DNA of 64,000 bases, taken from the NCBI RefSeq assembly GCF_900111005.1, contig NZ_FOFV01000001.1, forward strand, positions 496,001 to 560,000, read 5' to 3'. Position 1 is the first letter of the stretch, and each line of letters starts with the position of its first letter. The position numbers were made by a program, and so were the translations under genes. Below the pieces are notes generated by a model that did not search any database, was not told the DNA's origin, and saw nothing but the letters and a program-made list of their open reading frames with translations. The DNA comes from Lentzea albida (GTDB lineage: Bacteria > Actinomycetota > Actinomycetes > Mycobacteriales > Pseudonocardiaceae). Below are positions 7,825 through 18,143 of the stretch, in pieces.

Positions 7825-10800
7825 GTGGCCCGACGTGAGAGAGGTCCCAGCCAGTTTGGCGTGGGTGACACCACACGCTCCGAAAGGCCCGAATCGGGTG
7901 ACGGACTGGCTGCGCTGGGTAACGGACCGATGGACGTGACACCGGACCCGGTGAAGCACGACAACGGTGCCGGACCCGGTTCAGGATCTGCCCGATCCGC
8001 GGGATGGCGCCTGCGCAACTGGCGGTTGCGCACGAAGCTGCTCGCCGTTCTGCTCATCCCGACGGTCTGTGCGCTCGCCCTGGGTGGTCTGCGCGTGCGC
8101 ACCGACCTCCAGGCCGCGACGGAGTTCAACAACCTCGCGAACCAGATCCGCCTCGAGACCGCTGTCGCGGACCTGGTGCAGCAGCTGCAGCGCGAACGCG
8201 ACCTGTCGGTCAGCTACGTGGCCTCGAACAAGAAGGTCGACAGGGTCGTCCTGGAGCGCCAGCTGCGCAGGGTGAACGACACCAGCGAGGCTTTCCGCAA
8301 CAAGATCTCCGAGCTCAGCTCCGACCTGAACCCGGCTGCCGTCGAGCGGTTCCAGGTCGCGTTCAACCAGCTCGAACGCCTGAACAGCCTCCGCAACTCG
8401 GTGCGCGACACGCAGTACCCCGCCGAGGCCGTCCAGCGCACCTACTCGGAGTCCGTCGAGACGCTCATCAACCTCGGTGAGCAGACGATCTCCGAGATCA
8501 ACGACCCGGAACTGGTGCGACTGCACCTGACCACGAACGCCATCGCGCGCATCAAGGAGCAGGAGTCGCTCAAGCGGGCGATCCTCCTGGACGTCTTCCA
8601 GCGCAAGGCGTTCACCCCGTCCCAGCTGCGGTCCCTGCAGGCCGCGGACGCCGAGCTCGAAGCCGCGCGGAACGACTTCCGCAAGGCCGCGACGCCGGAG
8701 CAGGCCAAGATCTACGACGACACCGTCACCGGCCTCATCGTCGACAACGCGAACGACATGCAGGAATCGGCGATCAACCAGCAGGCGGGCGCGAAGGACT
8801 TCACGCAGGTCACGCCCGAGAAGTGGGACATCGCCGCCACGCTGACGGTCAACCTGACGCGTGACGTCGAGAACCTGCTGGTCGAGCAGCTGCAGACGAA
8901 GACCGACGACCTCGCCGGCGACACCCGCACCAGGGCCTACGTCGAGTCCGGCATCGTGCTCGCGATCCTCGCGCTCGCGTTGCTGATGGCGCTGTTCGTC
9001 GCCCGCTCGATCCTCAACCCGCTGCGCACGCTGCGCCGCACCGCCCTCGACGTCGCCGACCACGGTCTCCCCGACGCGGTCGAGCGGATCCTCGCGGACC
9101 CGAACCCGGAGGACGCGGCCAAGACCGCCGTCGAGCCGGTGCCGGTGCACACGCGGGAAGAGGTCGGCCAGGTGGCGCGCGCGTTCGACGCGGTGCACGG
9201 TGAAGCGGTGCGACTGGCCGCCCAGCAGGCCCTCCTGCGTGACAACGTCAACGCGATGTTCGTCAACCTGTCCCGCAGGTCGCAGGCCCTGGTCGAGCGC
9301 CAGCTGAACCTGATCGACCGGCTGGAGCAGGACGAGCAGGACCCGGACCAGCTGGCCTCGCTGTTCGAGCTCGACCACCTCGCGACCCGCATGCGCCGCA
9401 ACTCGGAGAACCTCCTGGTCCTCTCGGGCACGGACCTCTCGCGGCGCCTGACCCGGCCCGTCCCGGCCGCCGAGGTCCTCGGCGCCGCGGTCTCCGAGGT
9501 CGAGCAGTACGCCCGCGTGCAGGTCGGCCAGACCCCGGACCTCACGGTCCAGGGCCGCGCGGTCAACGACCTCGTGCACCTCATCGCCGAGTTGCTGGAC
9601 AACGCCACGGCGTTCTCCGACCCGGTCACCAAGGTCACCGTTCGCACGGCGAAGACCCGCAAGGGCGAGCTGGCGATCGAGATCCAGGACCGCGGCGTGG
9701 GCATGGGCGACCAGGAGATCATCGACGCCAACGAGCGCCTGGCGGACCCGCCGGACGTCGACGTCGCCGTCTCCCGCCGGATGGGCCTGTACGTGGTCGC
9801 GCGGCTCGCCAAGCGCCACGACATCAAGGTCCGCCTGCGCGGCAACGAGGACATCGAGGGCGGCACGACGGCACTGGTGATCGTGCCGGAGACGCTCATC
9901 GCGATCCCCGGTCAGGCACCGTCGTCGACCCCGCCGTCCGGCTCGGGCTCGCTGGCGTCCGCGTTCGGCATGTCGCCGACCGCGTCCTCGCCCTCGATGC
10001 CGCCCGTGCCGATGTCGCCGGCGGAGCACACGACGGAGATCGGCAGCACCGCGACGAGGGCCAGCGGCATCGCGGGCGCCTTCGGCGGCGCGACCGGTGT
10101 CCAGCCGCGGGTCGACGAGTCGAGCCCGAACATCCCGGTCAGCTTCGTGCCGAGTCCGATCACGGACACCGGTGCGGGCGCGACGGCGATCCCGGTCTAC
10201 AGCGACCCGCCGATCGAGGACGTGACGCCGTCCGAGCGGTGGCGCCGCGACCAGCTCGCGGCCGTGGAGCCGGAGGGTTCGTTCGGCGAGCCCACGCTCT
10301 TCACCGCGTACGAGGACCGCAACGAGGAAGCCGGCGAGATCTCGTTCGAGCCCGGCTACGAGACCACCCAGTTCGTGCCGATCCCCCCGATCGAGGACGA
10401 GCCCGCCTCGTCCAACGGCGTCTCGCGCGCCTCGGTCGACGAGGGCCGGCTGGACATCGGGATGGGCCACCGCAACGGCACCTCCGAGTCCTCGCGCAAG
10501 AAGATCGAACACGACCTGGACGCTCCGACCGAACGCCTCCCGATCTACGAGGCCGTCCTGTCGCAGTGGTTCCAGGCCGTGGGCAGCGAGACGTCCGCAT
10601 CGGCCGCTCAGCCGGTCCCTGCGGCCGCTGAGGACGACGCACCGGCCGCCACCAACGGTCACGTCGAGTCGAGGCTCGGCGGGACCGACAAGGGCTCGGT
10701 CGAGTACATCGACGAACCGCCGACGACCCCTCCGCTCTCGGACGGGCCGGAGCCGGAGCTGCCGACCCGAACCCGCAAGCCCGTTCCGGCGGTGGCACCC

Positions 10801-11265
10801 ACCACCACGTCGGCCGCTGGCCTTCCGGTGCGCACGCCGCGCTCGAAGATCCAGAAGGCGGTCGAGGAAGTACCCGCACCCGCCGAGCAGGAGCGAGTTG
10901 TGGAACCCGAGCCCGTTGTGGAGGAGACTCCAGCGGCGGCACCCGTCTCCGAATCGGCTTGGCAATCGCCTGCCGATGAGGGATGGCACGCGGCTCAGGC
11001 GTTGTTGAACAAGACGCCGGAGACGAAGACCACGGCAGGATTGCCGAAACGGACACCGAAGGCTCAGCTCGTGCCAGGATCTGCTGCACCCAAGCAGTCG
11101 CCCCTGTCCACGACAGCGCAGCGCCCGCCGCTGCCGCCCCGCACCGCCGACGCGGTGCGCGGACGGATGTCGAGCCTGCAAAGTGGTGTCAAGCGAGGCC
11201 GGCACGCATTGATCGAGGCATACGCTGGTGACCAGTCGAGCCGGCAGAACGAGGAGCAGGAGTGA
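7825..11265 (+). CDS. conservon sensor kinase with nitrate/nitrite-sensing domain (CvnA type)
   Basis: About 1146 residues. A membrane helix at about 72-89 ([18 protein letters not shown]) and one at about 373-397 flank an extracytoplasmic NIT-type helical sensor domain. A HAMP region, a dimerisation segment ([20 protein letters not shown]) and a HATPase domain follow, with N-box [15 protein letters not shown] near residue 590 and G-box DRGVGMG. The C-terminal 450 residues are Pro/Ala/Glu-rich and disordered with [13 protein letters not shown] repeats. The usual phosphorylatable His motif is not evident, as in other CvnA proteins. It heads a four-gene conservon and its stop overlaps the next start (GTGA). 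Conservons act as a membrane-associated G-protein-like signalling complex. Confidence 0.92.
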   Translation: MARRERGPSQFGVGDTTRSERPESGDGLAALGNGPMDVTPDPVKHDNGAGPGSGSARSAGWRLRNWRLRTKLLAVLLIPTVCALALGGLRVRTDLQAATEFNNLANQIRLETAVADLVQQLQRERDLSVSYVASNKKVDRVVLERQLRRVNDTSEAFRNKISELSSDLNPAAVERFQVAFNQLERLNSLRNSVRDTQYPAEAVQRTYSESVETLINLGEQTISEINDPELVRLHLTTNAIARIKEQESLKRAILLDVFQRKAFTPSQLRSLQAADAELEAARNDFRKAATPEQAKIYDDTVTGLIVDNANDMQESAINQQAGAKDFTQVTPEKWDIAATLTVNLTRDVENLLVEQLQTKTDDLAGDTRTRAYVESGIVLAILALALLMALFVARSILNPLRTLRRTALDVADHGLPDAVERILADPNPEDAAKTAVEPVPVHTREEVGQVARAFDAVHGEAVRLAAQQALLRDNVNAMFVNLSRRSQALVERQLNLIDRLEQDEQDPDQLASLFELDHLATRMRRNSENLLVLSGTDLSRRLTRPVPAAEVLGAAVSEVEQYARVQVGQTPDLTVQGRAVNDLVHLIAELLDNATAFSDPVTKVTVRTAKTRKGELAIEIQDRGVGMGDQEIIDANERLADPPDVDVAVSRRMGLYVVARLAKRHDIKVRLRGNEDIEGGTTALVIVPETLIAIPGQAPSSTPPSGSGSLASAFGMSPTASSPSMPPVPMSPAEHTTEIGSTATRASGIAGAFGGATGVQPRVDESSPNIPVSFVPSPITDTGAGATAIPVYSDPPIEDVTPSERWRRDQLAAVEPEGSFGEPTLFTAYEDRNEEAGEISFEPGYETTQFVPIPPIEDEPASSNGVSRASVDEGRLDIGMGHRNGTSESSRKKIEHDLDAPTERLPIYEAVLSQWFQAVGSETSASAAQPVPAAAEDDAPAATNGHVESRLGGTDKGSVEYIDEPPTTPPLSDGPEPELPTRTRKPVPAVAPTTTSAAGLPVRTPRSKIQKAVEEVPAPAEQERVVEPEPVVEETPAAAPVSESAWQSPADEGWHAAQALLNKTPETKTTAGLPKRTPKAQLVPGSAAPKQSPLSTTAQRPPLPPRTADAVRGRMSSLQSGVKRGRHALIEAYAGDQSSRQNEEQE

Positions 11266-11681
11266 CGACCGCAGCGCAGCCAGGCAGCTTTGGTTGGCTT
11301 ATCACCGACTTCGTGCGGAGGGTGCCCGGCGTGGCACATTCCGTTGTGGTGTCCGCGGACGGGCTGTTGCTCGCGGGTTCCCAGGGCTTGCCCCGGGACC
11401 GCGCAGAGCAGCTTTCCGCGGTCGCGTCCGGACTGGTCAGCCTCACCCAGGGTGCTGCCCGCTGCTTCGAGGCAGGCGGGGTCAACCAGACGGTCGTCGA
11501 GATGGAGCGGGGCTACCTGTTCCTCATGTCGATCAGTGACGGTTCTTGCCTTGCCGTCCTGGCGGCACCCAACTGCGACATCGGCCTCGTGGCCTACGAG
11601 ATGACGCTGTTGGTGGAGAGAGTCGGTCAACAACTCACCCCTGAGCTGCGCGCGCAGCTTCAGGGCGTGGTCCGTCGCTAG
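11262..11681 (+). CDS. roadblock/LC7 domain protein (CvnB type)
   Basis: 139 residues, single roadblock/LC7 domain ([20 protein letters not shown], then [15 protein letters not shown]). The family regulates small GTPases; in conservons this subunit sits between the kinase and the GTPase. The GTG start overlaps the stop of the kinase gene. Cytoplasmic, with no signal peptide. The size matches other CvnB proteins. Confidence 0.94.
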   Translation: MTTAAQPGSFGWLITDFVRRVPGVAHSVVVSADGLLLAGSQGLPRDRAEQLSAVASGLVSLTQGAARCFEAGGVNQTVVEMERGYLFLMSISDGSCLAVLAAPNCDIGLVAYEMTLLVERVGQQLTPELRAQLQGVVRR

Positions 11682-11711
11682 ACCTCATCTGAAGTTCAGG
11701 GGTGAGAACAA

Positions 11712-12482
11712 ATGGCTGGTAGATCTGGCGCTAGAGGCCGGGGCTTCGGTAGGAACTTCAACTACCAGGAGTGGGCTTCTGGCGGGTTTCAGTTCGACGA
11801 GCCTGACGCGATACCCCAAGAATCAGAGGAAGCTGAGGACGCACCCCTCGATGAGCGGGTTACAGGGCAAGGGCTAGGCGATATGTCTCAGCGTGAGGTG
11901 GACGACTCGTCGTCGTACCCGTACGACGACGTGCCGAACCGGTTCGACATAGACGGGTACGGCACCGGGTTGTTCGGTGGACCCGGTGCGGACCTGTTCG
12001 GCCAGCACGAGATGCCGGACGCCGTGCCGGAACAACTGCCGTACACGACGGGCTCCCACCCCGTGTACAGCACCGGCGGGCAACCGGCGTACAGCACCGG
12101 TGCGCAGCCTCAAGTGCGCCCGGAGGAGAATGCTTCCGCGGACTCGGGTTCACTGGTGCGGCCGTACACGCGCACCGGTGGACGCACACGACCCGACTAC
12201 GACCTTGCTATCGAGGCGCTGATCTCCACCAGCGAGAAGGGCCTCGAACGGGATGCGGCAGTGCTTCCCGAGCACAGGTCGATCTGCGGGCTGTGTGTCG
12301 ACACGCGGTCGGTGGCCGAGGTCGCGGCACTCCTACGCTTGCCACTTGGCGTCGTGCGGGTGTTGATCGGCGACATGGCAAGCATGGGTTTGGTTTTGAT
12401 TCACCAGGGCGGTCTGGTCGTGGGGGACCGGCCTTCCATGGAATTCCTGGAGAGGGTGCTCAGTGGGCTTCGCAGGCTCTAG
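11712..12482 (+). CDS. DUF742 protein (CvnC type)
   Basis: 256 residues, longer than a minimal DUF742 protein because of a disordered, acidic and Tyr/Gly-rich N-terminal region of about 145 residues (PVYSTGGQPAYSTGAQP repeats). The DUF742 winged-helix-like domain follows: LVRPYTRTGGRTRP, then CGLCVDTRSVAEVAALLRLPLGVVRVLI. It overlaps the start of the GTPase gene by 20 bases. Conservon subunit C, probably an adaptor in the kinase/GTPase complex. Confidence 0.92.
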   Translation: MAGRSGARGRGFGRNFNYQEWASGGFQFDEPDAIPQESEEAEDAPLDERVTGQGLGDMSQREVDDSSSYPYDDVPNRFDIDGYGTGLFGGPGADLFGQHEMPDAVPEQLPYTTGSHPVYSTGGQPAYSTGAQPQVRPEENASADSGSLVRPYTRTGGRTRPDYDLAIEALISTSEKGLERDAAVLPEHRSICGLCVDTRSVAEVAALLRLPLGVVRVLIGDMASMGLVLIHQGGLVVGDRPSMEFLERVLSGLRRL

Positions 12483-13068
12483 TCCCCAGGGCGCCGAGGG
12501 CGCACGGAAGCCGACGACCTCCGCCAAGATCGTGGTGGCGGGTGGCTTCGGTGTGGGCAAGACGACGTTCGTCGGCTCGGTGTCCGAGATCGTCCCGTTG
12601 ACCACCGAGGCGGTGATGACCGAGGCCAGCGCGGGGGTGGACGACCTCTCCGCCACGCCCAACAAGGTCACGACGACCGTCGCGATGGACTTCGGCCGCG
12701 TGTCGCTCGACAGCGACCTGATCCTGTACCTCTTCGGTACACCGGGTCAGCACCGGTTCTGGTTCATGTGGGACGACCTGGTCCGTGGTGCCATCGGCGC
12801 CATCGTGCTGGTCGACACCCGCCGCCTGGCCGACGCGTTCGCCTCGATCGACTTCTTCGACGACCGGCAGCTGCCGTACGTCGTCGGCGTCAACTGCTTC
12901 GACGGCCTCCTGCACCACAGGCTGGAGGACGTGCGCGAAGCGCTGACGATCGACGAGTCGGTGCCGATCGTGACGTGCGACGCGCGCAACAGGCAGTCGA
13001 CGAAGCAGACGCTCATCACGCTGGTGGAGCACGCGATGCGCCAGTGGATGTCCGTCCGCGCGGGCTGA
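12463..13068 (+). CDS. conservon small GTPase (CvnD type)
   Basis: 201-residue ATP/GTP-binding protein. The P-loop is GGFGVGKTTFVG (about 27-38), the switch-II-like region is LFGTPGQHRFWFMWDDL and the base-recognition segment is near VGVNCFDG, where the canonical NKxD motif is replaced by NCFD, as is typical of conservon GTPases. The GTG start is nested in the end of the DUF742 gene. It is followed by a strong terminator, so this closes the operon. Confidence 0.94.
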   Translation: MGFAGSSPQGAEGARKPTTSAKIVVAGGFGVGKTTFVGSVSEIVPLTTEAVMTEASAGVDDLSATPNKVTTTVAMDFGRVSLDSDLILYLFGTPGQHRFWFMWDDLVRGAIGAIVLVDTRRLADAFASIDFFDDRQLPYVVGVNCFDGLLHHRLEDVREALTIDESVPIVTCDARNRQSTKQTLITLVEHAMRQWMSVRAG

Positions 13069-13103
13069 ACTCCTTCCGCCGGAGTCACCACCGCACACGA
13101 CCG

Positions 13104-13147
13104 CGACGAGGCGAGCGCCACCTTCGGGAACGGCGCTCGCCTCGTCG
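13104..13147. terminator. hairpin terminator of the conservon
   Basis: CGACGAGGCGAGCGCC (13104-13119) pairs perfectly over 16 bp with 13132-13147, with a 12-nt loop, 35 bases past the GTPase stop and upstream of the convergent small gene. Confidence 0.85.
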
Positions 13148-13208
13148 TTGCGGTCTGATTCAGCTCGGGTCTGCGGTCAAGCGGTAGTCCCTTCGCCGTG
13201 GGCTGCGG

Positions 13209-13484
13209 CTACCCGATGACGAGGCCGAGCCCGATGCCGATGCCGAGCAGGCCGCCGTGGTGGTGGTGCCAGCCGTGGTCCCAGTCGTCCCAGTCGTCGT
13301 CGTCCCACTCGTCCCAGTCGTGCCAGTGGTGTCCGGTGCTGATGCCGACGCCGAGCCCGATGCCGATGTCGTCGACCTTCTGCTGATCCGTGTCGGCCGA
13401 CGCCGTGCCGGACGAGAACAGCAGGGCGAAAGCCAGGGCTGTGAAGGTTGCGGCGGTGCTGAGCGCCGCCCTGGGGCTGACCAT
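13209..13484 (-). CDS. small secreted His/Asp/Trp-rich protein
   Basis: 91 residues from ATG 13484, which has a good ribosome-binding site (GAGGAGG, 9-base spacing). A Sec signal peptide (AALSTAATFTALAFALLFSS..ASA) leads to a mature peptide of about 60 residues. Its centre is a run of His, Asp and Trp (HHWHDWDEWDDDDWDDWD then HGWHHHH), flanked by Gly/Ile/Leu-rich stretches (IGIGLGVG and LLGIGIGLGLVIG). The flanks may insert in or lie on a membrane. The His/Asp cluster looks suited to metal binding, which is inference. I recognise no family. Confidence 0.75.
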   Translation of the reverse strand: MVSPRAALSTAATFTALAFALLFSSGTASADTDQQKVDDIGIGLGVGISTGHHWHDWDEWDDDDWDDWDHGWHHHHGGLLGIGIGLGLVIG

Positions 13485-13604
13485 CGTGGAAGTCCTCCTC
13501 GGTCGATGCGGACGTCTCTCGGGAACGTCCACGTCAACCGACGCTAGGTCGCGCCACGACCACGTAAGGGTGATCAGCGGTCCCTTTCGGGGGATGACGG
13601 CGTG

Positions 13605-15857
13605 TCAGTCCTCGTCCACCAATGCGGCGGACGTGACGCGGTGAAGAGGGAACCTGAGCACCTCTCCGTAGCTGTGGTCGTAGCCCTCGAGCACGCCACC
13701 CCCGACGACGTGCGGTTCGATCACGCGCTGTGCCGCCGTGCCGTGGGAGTCGACGAACCCGACGAGCACCCTGCGGCGCGCCCGTGCGGCCTGCTGGAGC
13801 AACGACAGGGTGGCCGACGGACCGGCGCCCAGGTTGCCGGGGACGGCCACGCGTTCACCCCGTGGTGTCGCTGCGGCGCGATCACCGGCCCGGACCAGCC
13901 GGACGAGTTCACCCAGCCGCTCGACGGTGGGCACGGTGGGTGACGCCGGTTTGCGGGCGCTCCGCTGCCTCGGCGTGGTCCGGCGACCACCCGGCCGCAG
14001 GTCCAGCACCTGGCCGTCCGGGCCCTCGGCCGCCGGGGCGAACCCGGCCGAGCGCAGCCCGTCCAGCACGTCGGCCAGCGGCAACGGGCTGACGACCACG
14101 GTCGGGGCGATCCGGCGCAGCTCGAGCCGCATGGCCTCCGGGTGCGCGAGGACCTCGCTGATCAGCACCGGGTCGTCGCAGCGCAGGAACGACCCGGCCG
14201 CCCCGCCGCGCAACCTGCCGTGGCGGCGCGCGGCGTCGTCGATCAGGTACGTCAGCGACTGCGGGACGGGCGTGCGCGAGCGGACCTTGAAGAGCTCCTG
14301 CAGTTCGTCGGCCGTGCGCCCGGCGTCGAGCGCACGCCGCACGGTGGTCTCGCTGATCCGGTAGACCGTGGCGCTGCCGGCCGACTCGACGTCCGCGACC
14401 AGCGCCATCTCGTCCGCGAGCTCCGGTTCGAGGCGGCCGGGGGCGACGACGGTCAGGTCGGCCTGCACCAGCACGTGGTCGAGCGGTTCCGGCAGGGCGT
14501 CGCCCAGCGTCTTCGCCGCGTGACCGGGCCCTTCGTCGAGCAGCACGCGGCCGGCGCTGGTGATCGCGCCGAGGGCCAGCACGCCCACCGCGGTGCCCTC
14601 CTCGACGGTCCAGCGCACCAGCTCGTCGCGCTGGCGCCCGCCCCGGCGCGGGGCCCGCCAGCCGAGCAACGCGGCCAGGTCGGCGGGGTTCGCGATCGCG
14701 GTGCCCTTGGGGAACGCCGTCAGCGTCTCGAGCACCCACCGGCGGTCGCGCGGCGCCTGGGCGCGGCGGATCTCGTCGGCGAGGGGGTTGAAGAGCTTGT
14801 CCTTCTCGTCGCGGCGGCCGACCAGCGCGGGCAGCCGCGGCAGCTCCAGCCAGGCGTGCGCGAGCGTGGACCAGCGGACCTCGGTGGTGGCGGCGAGCCA
14901 GACGTCCGCCTTGGTCGTCGGCACCCACTCCGGCTCTGTCGCCTCGTTGTTCGCGACCAGGTCGGCGCCCACGACGAGCTCGATCAGCAGGGCCGCGCGC
15001 TGCTCGTCGACGCCCAGGTCCTTGGCCGCCTTGCGCAGGTCGCGGACGCCCAGGCCGCCCGTCCGCAGCACCGGCGGCGGTTCGGCGGACCAGCTCGTGA
15101 TCAGGTTCTCGACGTGCCGGACCAGTTCCAGCGCCTCGCCTCCGCCGGTGGCGTCGACGCCGTCCTGCTGGAGTGCGGTGGTCTTCGGCTTCGGCTCGGT
15201 GACCTGGATCGGGCCGAGGGGGCGTTCACCGCGCAGCTCGAGGCCGATCTCGCGCGGCAGTTCGACGGTGCCGGGATCGCGCCGCAGCAGCAGACCGCGG
15301 GCGAGCAGGCGTTGGACCGGCGTCTCGGCCTTGTCGAGGGGCACGACCCTGGACGCGTCCTTGGTGTCGCCGATCGGTGGCCCCGCGGCGAGCTTCTGCA
15401 GGACCCGCTGCTCACCCTCGCTGATGCCGCCGAGGTCGTAGGTCTGCCCGGTCCTGCGGCCGAGCCCGCCGGGGTAGGCGCCGAACGCCTCCCTGGTCAC
15501 CGGCGGCACGGACAGCGCGTCGTCGTCACCCCAGGCCAGTGCGAACGACCTCAGCCTCGCGACCGCCTGTTTGAGGGGCTTCGGCTTCACGTCCGGTCCG
15601 AGCAGCCGGCCGAGTGTGGGCAACGCCACGGGCTCGACGTCCGCGCCCTCGATCACCAGCGCCTCGAGCACCGCCAGCGTGAACGTGTCGAGGTCCTCGC
15701 AGGCGCGCGCGATCGACGCCCTGGTGCCGACCCGTGTCGCGAGCACGGACATATCGGCAGGTGGGGGCGTTGCCAGATCGGGACGCGCGCGCAGCAGCGC
15801 GACGAGAGCGGCGTCGTCCCGGGAGCGCAGCCAGTCGGCGAGAGTGGTGCCGGACAT
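13605..15857 (-). CDS. helicase-associated protein, Rv0862c type
   Basis: 750-residue protein with a helicase-associated C-terminal domain (Pfam Helicase_C_3 type, also found in the XPB N-terminus) at about residues 430-560 (VLVQADLTVVAPGRLEPELA). A WYL/wHTH-like tail ends in HVVGGGVLEGYDHSYGEVL. There is no Walker A motif, so it is not itself an ATPase. In mycobacteria the homologue sits next to XPB and is thought to work with it; here the two are 10 kb apart because of the LppU, SBP and conservon block. ATG 15857 gives the family N-terminus MSGTTLADWLRSRDD. Confidence 0.88.
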   Translation of the reverse strand: MSGTTLADWLRSRDDAALVALLRARPDLATPPPADMSVLATRVGTRASIARACEDLDTFTLAVLEALVIEGADVEPVALPTLGRLLGPDVKPKPLKQAVARLRSFALAWGDDDALSVPPVTREAFGAYPGGLGRRTGQTYDLGGISEGEQRVLQKLAAGPPIGDTKDASRVVPLDKAETPVQRLLARGLLLRRDPGTVELPREIGLELRGERPLGPIQVTEPKPKTTALQQDGVDATGGGEALELVRHVENLITSWSAEPPPVLRTGGLGVRDLRKAAKDLGVDEQRAALLIELVVGADLVANNEATEPEWVPTTKADVWLAATTEVRWSTLAHAWLELPRLPALVGRRDEKDKLFNPLADEIRRAQAPRDRRWVLETLTAFPKGTAIANPADLAALLGWRAPRRGGRQRDELVRWTVEEGTAVGVLALGAITSAGRVLLDEGPGHAAKTLGDALPEPLDHVLVQADLTVVAPGRLEPELADEMALVADVESAGSATVYRISETTVRRALDAGRTADELQELFKVRSRTPVPQSLTYLIDDAARRHGRLRGGAAGSFLRCDDPVLISEVLAHPEAMRLELRRIAPTVVVSPLPLADVLDGLRSAGFAPAAEGPDGQVLDLRPGGRRTTPRQRSARKPASPTVPTVERLGELVRLVRAGDRAAATPRGERVAVPGNLGAGPSATLSLLQQAARARRRVLVGFVDSHGTAAQRVIEPHVVGGGVLEGYDHSYGEVLRFPLHRVTSAALVDED

Positions 15858-15958
15858 TCTCACCACGGTATATGGGCCGCCGGGATCTCATCGTCGCCCA
15901 GGTGAAAACGGGTCTGTCACACTTGTGCCCGTCAGCAGGCACCACCGAGGAGGAGATC

Positions 15959-16144
15959 GTGGCGAAAGGACGCCCTGGACGGGTCGACCCGCACTGGCCG
16001 GAGGGTCCCGACGGCGGTCACCCCGTGACCGAACTGACCAGTGACGTGCAGGGAGCGCTCTCGCCGTTCGGCACGGTGACGTTCCCGCTGCCGGTGGACA
16101 CCCTCCCGTACACGCACCCCGTGACGGAGATCAACAAGTCCTGA
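15959..16144 (+). CDS. small hypothetical protein (Rv0863 position)
   Basis: 61 residues from GTG 15959, preceded by a strong GAGGAGGAG ribosome-binding sequence. Charged start (VAKGRPGRVDPHWPEG), then TELTSDVQGALSPFGTVTFPLPVDTLPYTHPVTEI. No membrane segment or known domain. It is divergent from the helicase-associated gene and lies where Rv0863 is found in M. tuberculosis (position only; similarity not tested). Function unknown. Confidence 0.7.
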   Translation: MAKGRPGRVDPHWPEGPDGGHPVTELTSDVQGALSPFGTVTFPLPVDTLPYTHPVTEINKS

Positions 16145-16183
16145 CGCGACTGTCAGGGCGGTCTTAAGACTGCCGAGTCGCGT
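16144..16183. terminator. nested hairpin after the small gene
   Basis: The outer stem ACGCGACT/AGTCGCGT (16144-16151, 16176-16183) encloses an inner palindrome around GGTCTTAAGAC. It begins at the stop codon of the small gene and precedes the malic enzyme, so it may be a terminator or an attenuating leader hairpin. Confidence 0.55.
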
Positions 16184-16251
16184 GAGTACCGCAATGGGCC
16201 CGGGGATAGGCTCACTTCCCGCTTGAGCTGCACTTCGTGGGAGGAAAGACG

Positions 16252-17634
16252 ATGCCGGTCCCCGGCCCTGGTTACTCGATCACCGTTCGTCTGGAGGCGC
16301 CGCCGTCAGCGAGCGCCGCGGGTGACCTCACCTCGGCCGTCGGCCGCGCCGGTGGCGTGATCACGGCGTTCGACGTCGTGGAGTCGCACAACGACCGCGT
16401 CGTCATCGACCTCACGTGCAACGCGTTGTCCGCGAACCACGCCAAGGACATCACCGACACGCTGGAGACGTTGCCCGGCATCGTCGTCCGCAAGGTGTCG
16501 GACCGCACGTTCCTCGTGCACCTCGGCGGCAAGATCGAGATCTCGTCGAAGGTGCCGCTGCGCAACCGCGACGACCTCTCCCGCGCGTACACGCCGGGTG
16601 TCGCCCGCGTGTGCGAGGCCATCGCCAAGAACCCGGACGACGCGCGCCGCCTGACCATCAAGCGCAACACCGTCGCCGTCGTGACGGACGGCTCCGCGGT
16701 CCTGGGCCTGGGCAACCTCGGCCCCGCCGCCGCCCTGCCCGTGATGGAGGGCAAGGCCGCGCTGTTCAAGAAGTTCGCCGGCGTCGACGCCTGGCCGGTC
16801 TGCCTGGACACCCAGGACACCGAGGAGATCATCCGCGCGGTCGAGCTCATCGCTCCCGTGTACGGCGGCATCAACCTCGAGGACATCTCCGCGCCGCGCT
16901 GCTTCGAGATCGAGGCCCGCCTGCGCGAGAAGCTCGACATCCCCGTCTTCCACGACGACCAGCACGGCACGGCGATCGTCGTTGTCGCGGCCCTGCGCAA
17001 CGCCCTGCGCGTCGTGAACAAGGACATCAAGGACTGCCGCATCACCGTGTGCGGTGTCGGCGCCGCGGGTTCCGCGATCATCCGCCTGCTGCAGGCGCAG
17101 GAGCCGGGCGACATCATCGCCGTGGACGTCGACGGCATCGTGCACCGCGACCGCCCGGGCCTCGACTCGAACCTGAAGTCGATCGCGGCCTCGACCAACA
17201 AGGACAACCAGTCCGGCCGCCTGCACGACGCCCTGGTCGGCTCCGACGTCTTCATCGGCGTCTCGGCCCCGAACCTGTTCGGCGCGGACCAGGTCGCGAC
17301 CATGGCGAAGGACGCCATCGTGTTCGCGCTGGCCAACCCGGACCCGGAGATCGACCCGATGGAGGCGCAGCAGCACGCCGCCGTCGTCGCCACGGGCCGT
17401 TCGGACTTCCCGAACCAGATCAACAACGTGCTGGCGTTCCCCGGCGTCTTCCGCGGCCTGCTGGACGCCCACGCCAAGACCATCACCGACGCGATGCTCC
17501 TGGCCGCCGCGCAGGCCATCGCCGACGTGGTGGACGGCGACAGGCTGAACGCGTCGTTCATCGTGCCGTCGGTCTTCGACAACACGGTCGCCCCCGCGGT
17601 GGCCGAAGCGGTGCGCAAGGCCGCCAGTTCCTGA
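16252..17634 (+). CDS. NAD(P)-dependent malic enzyme with N-terminal ACT domain
   Basis: 460 residues. Catalyses oxidative decarboxylation of malate to pyruvate. The N-terminal 75 residues are an ACT-like regulatory domain ([26 protein letters not shown]). The malic domain has the tyrosine/arginine region [15 protein letters not shown], the lysine region [25 protein letters not shown] and the metal-binding segment [26 protein letters not shown] follows. The NAD fold has [16 protein letters not shown] 16252 follows a GGGAGGAAAG ribosome-binding site; an in-frame GTG lies 15 bases upstream. Monocistronic between a hairpin and moaC. Confidence 0.95.
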   Translation: MPVPGPGYSITVRLEAPPSASAAGDLTSAVGRAGGVITAFDVVESHNDRVVIDLTCNALSANHAKDITDTLETLPGIVVRKVSDRTFLVHLGGKIEISSKVPLRNRDDLSRAYTPGVARVCEAIAKNPDDARRLTIKRNTVAVVTDGSAVLGLGNLGPAAALPVMEGKAALFKKFAGVDAWPVCLDTQDTEEIIRAVELIAPVYGGINLEDISAPRCFEIEARLREKLDIPVFHDDQHGTAIVVVAALRNALRVVNKDIKDCRITVCGVGAAGSAIIRLLQAQEPGDIIAVDVDGIVHRDRPGLDSNLKSIAASTNKDNQSGRLHDALVGSDVFIGVSAPNLFGADQVATMAKDAIVFALANPDPEIDPMEAQQHAAVVATGRSDFPNQINNVLAFPGVFRGLLDAHAKTITDAMLLAAAQAIADVVDGDRLNASFIVPSVFDNTVAPAVAEAVRKAASS

Positions 17635-17669
17635 CGGTTGACGGGTGAACTCAGGCATACGATCGCCGT

Positions 17670-18143
17670 ATGACCAAGCAGTTCACCCACCTGGACTCCC
17701 ACGGTGCTGCCCGGATGGTCGACGTCTCCGGCAAGGAGCAGACCACCCGGATCGCCGTGGCCACCGGGATCCTGCACACGACCGCCGAGGTGGTCGAGTT
17801 GCTGGGCGCCGACGGCCTGCCCAAGGGCGACGCCCTGGCCACGGCCAGGATCGCGGGCATCATGGCCGCGAAGCGCACCTGGGAACTAGTCCCGCTGTGC
17901 CACCCGATCGCGCTGTCGTCGGTGAAGGTGGACCTGGCCCTGGCGGACTCCGCCGTGCTGATCACCGCCACCGTCCGCACCACCGACCGCACGGGCGTGG
18001 AGATGGAGGCACTGACCGCGGTCTCCGTGGCCGGCCTGACCCTGCACGACATGGTGAAGTCGGTCGACCCGGCCGCCTCCCTGGACGCGGTGCGGGTGGA
18101 GCGCAAGGAAGGCGGCAAGTCCGGCCTGTGGGAACGCCCGTGA
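17670..18143 (+). CDS. moaC: cyclic pyranopterin monophosphate synthase MoaC
   Basis: 157-residue MoaC, the second enzyme of molybdopterin synthesis, which converts the MoaA product to cyclic pyranopterin monophosphate. Family motifs: MVDVSGKEQTTR near residue 16, AARIAGIMAAKRT-like, LVPLCHPIALSSV and GVEMEALTAVSVAGLTLHDMVKS. The usual 160-residue length is complete. First of a coupled moaC-mog-moaE set: its stop overlaps the GTG of the next gene. Equivalent in position to moaC2 (Rv0864). Confidence 0.97.
   Translation: MTKQFTHLDSHGAARMVDVSGKEQTTRIAVATGILHTTAEVVELLGADGLPKGDALATARIAGIMAAKRTWELVPLCHPIALSSVKVDLALADSAVLITATVRTTDRTGVEMEALTAVSVAGLTLHDMVKSVDPAASLDAVRVERKEGGKSGLWERP

Noticed and set aside
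7981-11205. 1074-codon open frame on the minus strand opposite the conservon kinase
   Set aside because: A mirror of GC3-rich coding sequence; composition is Arg/Leu/Asp/Gly-heavy with no domain, and the + strand gene has clear family motifs.
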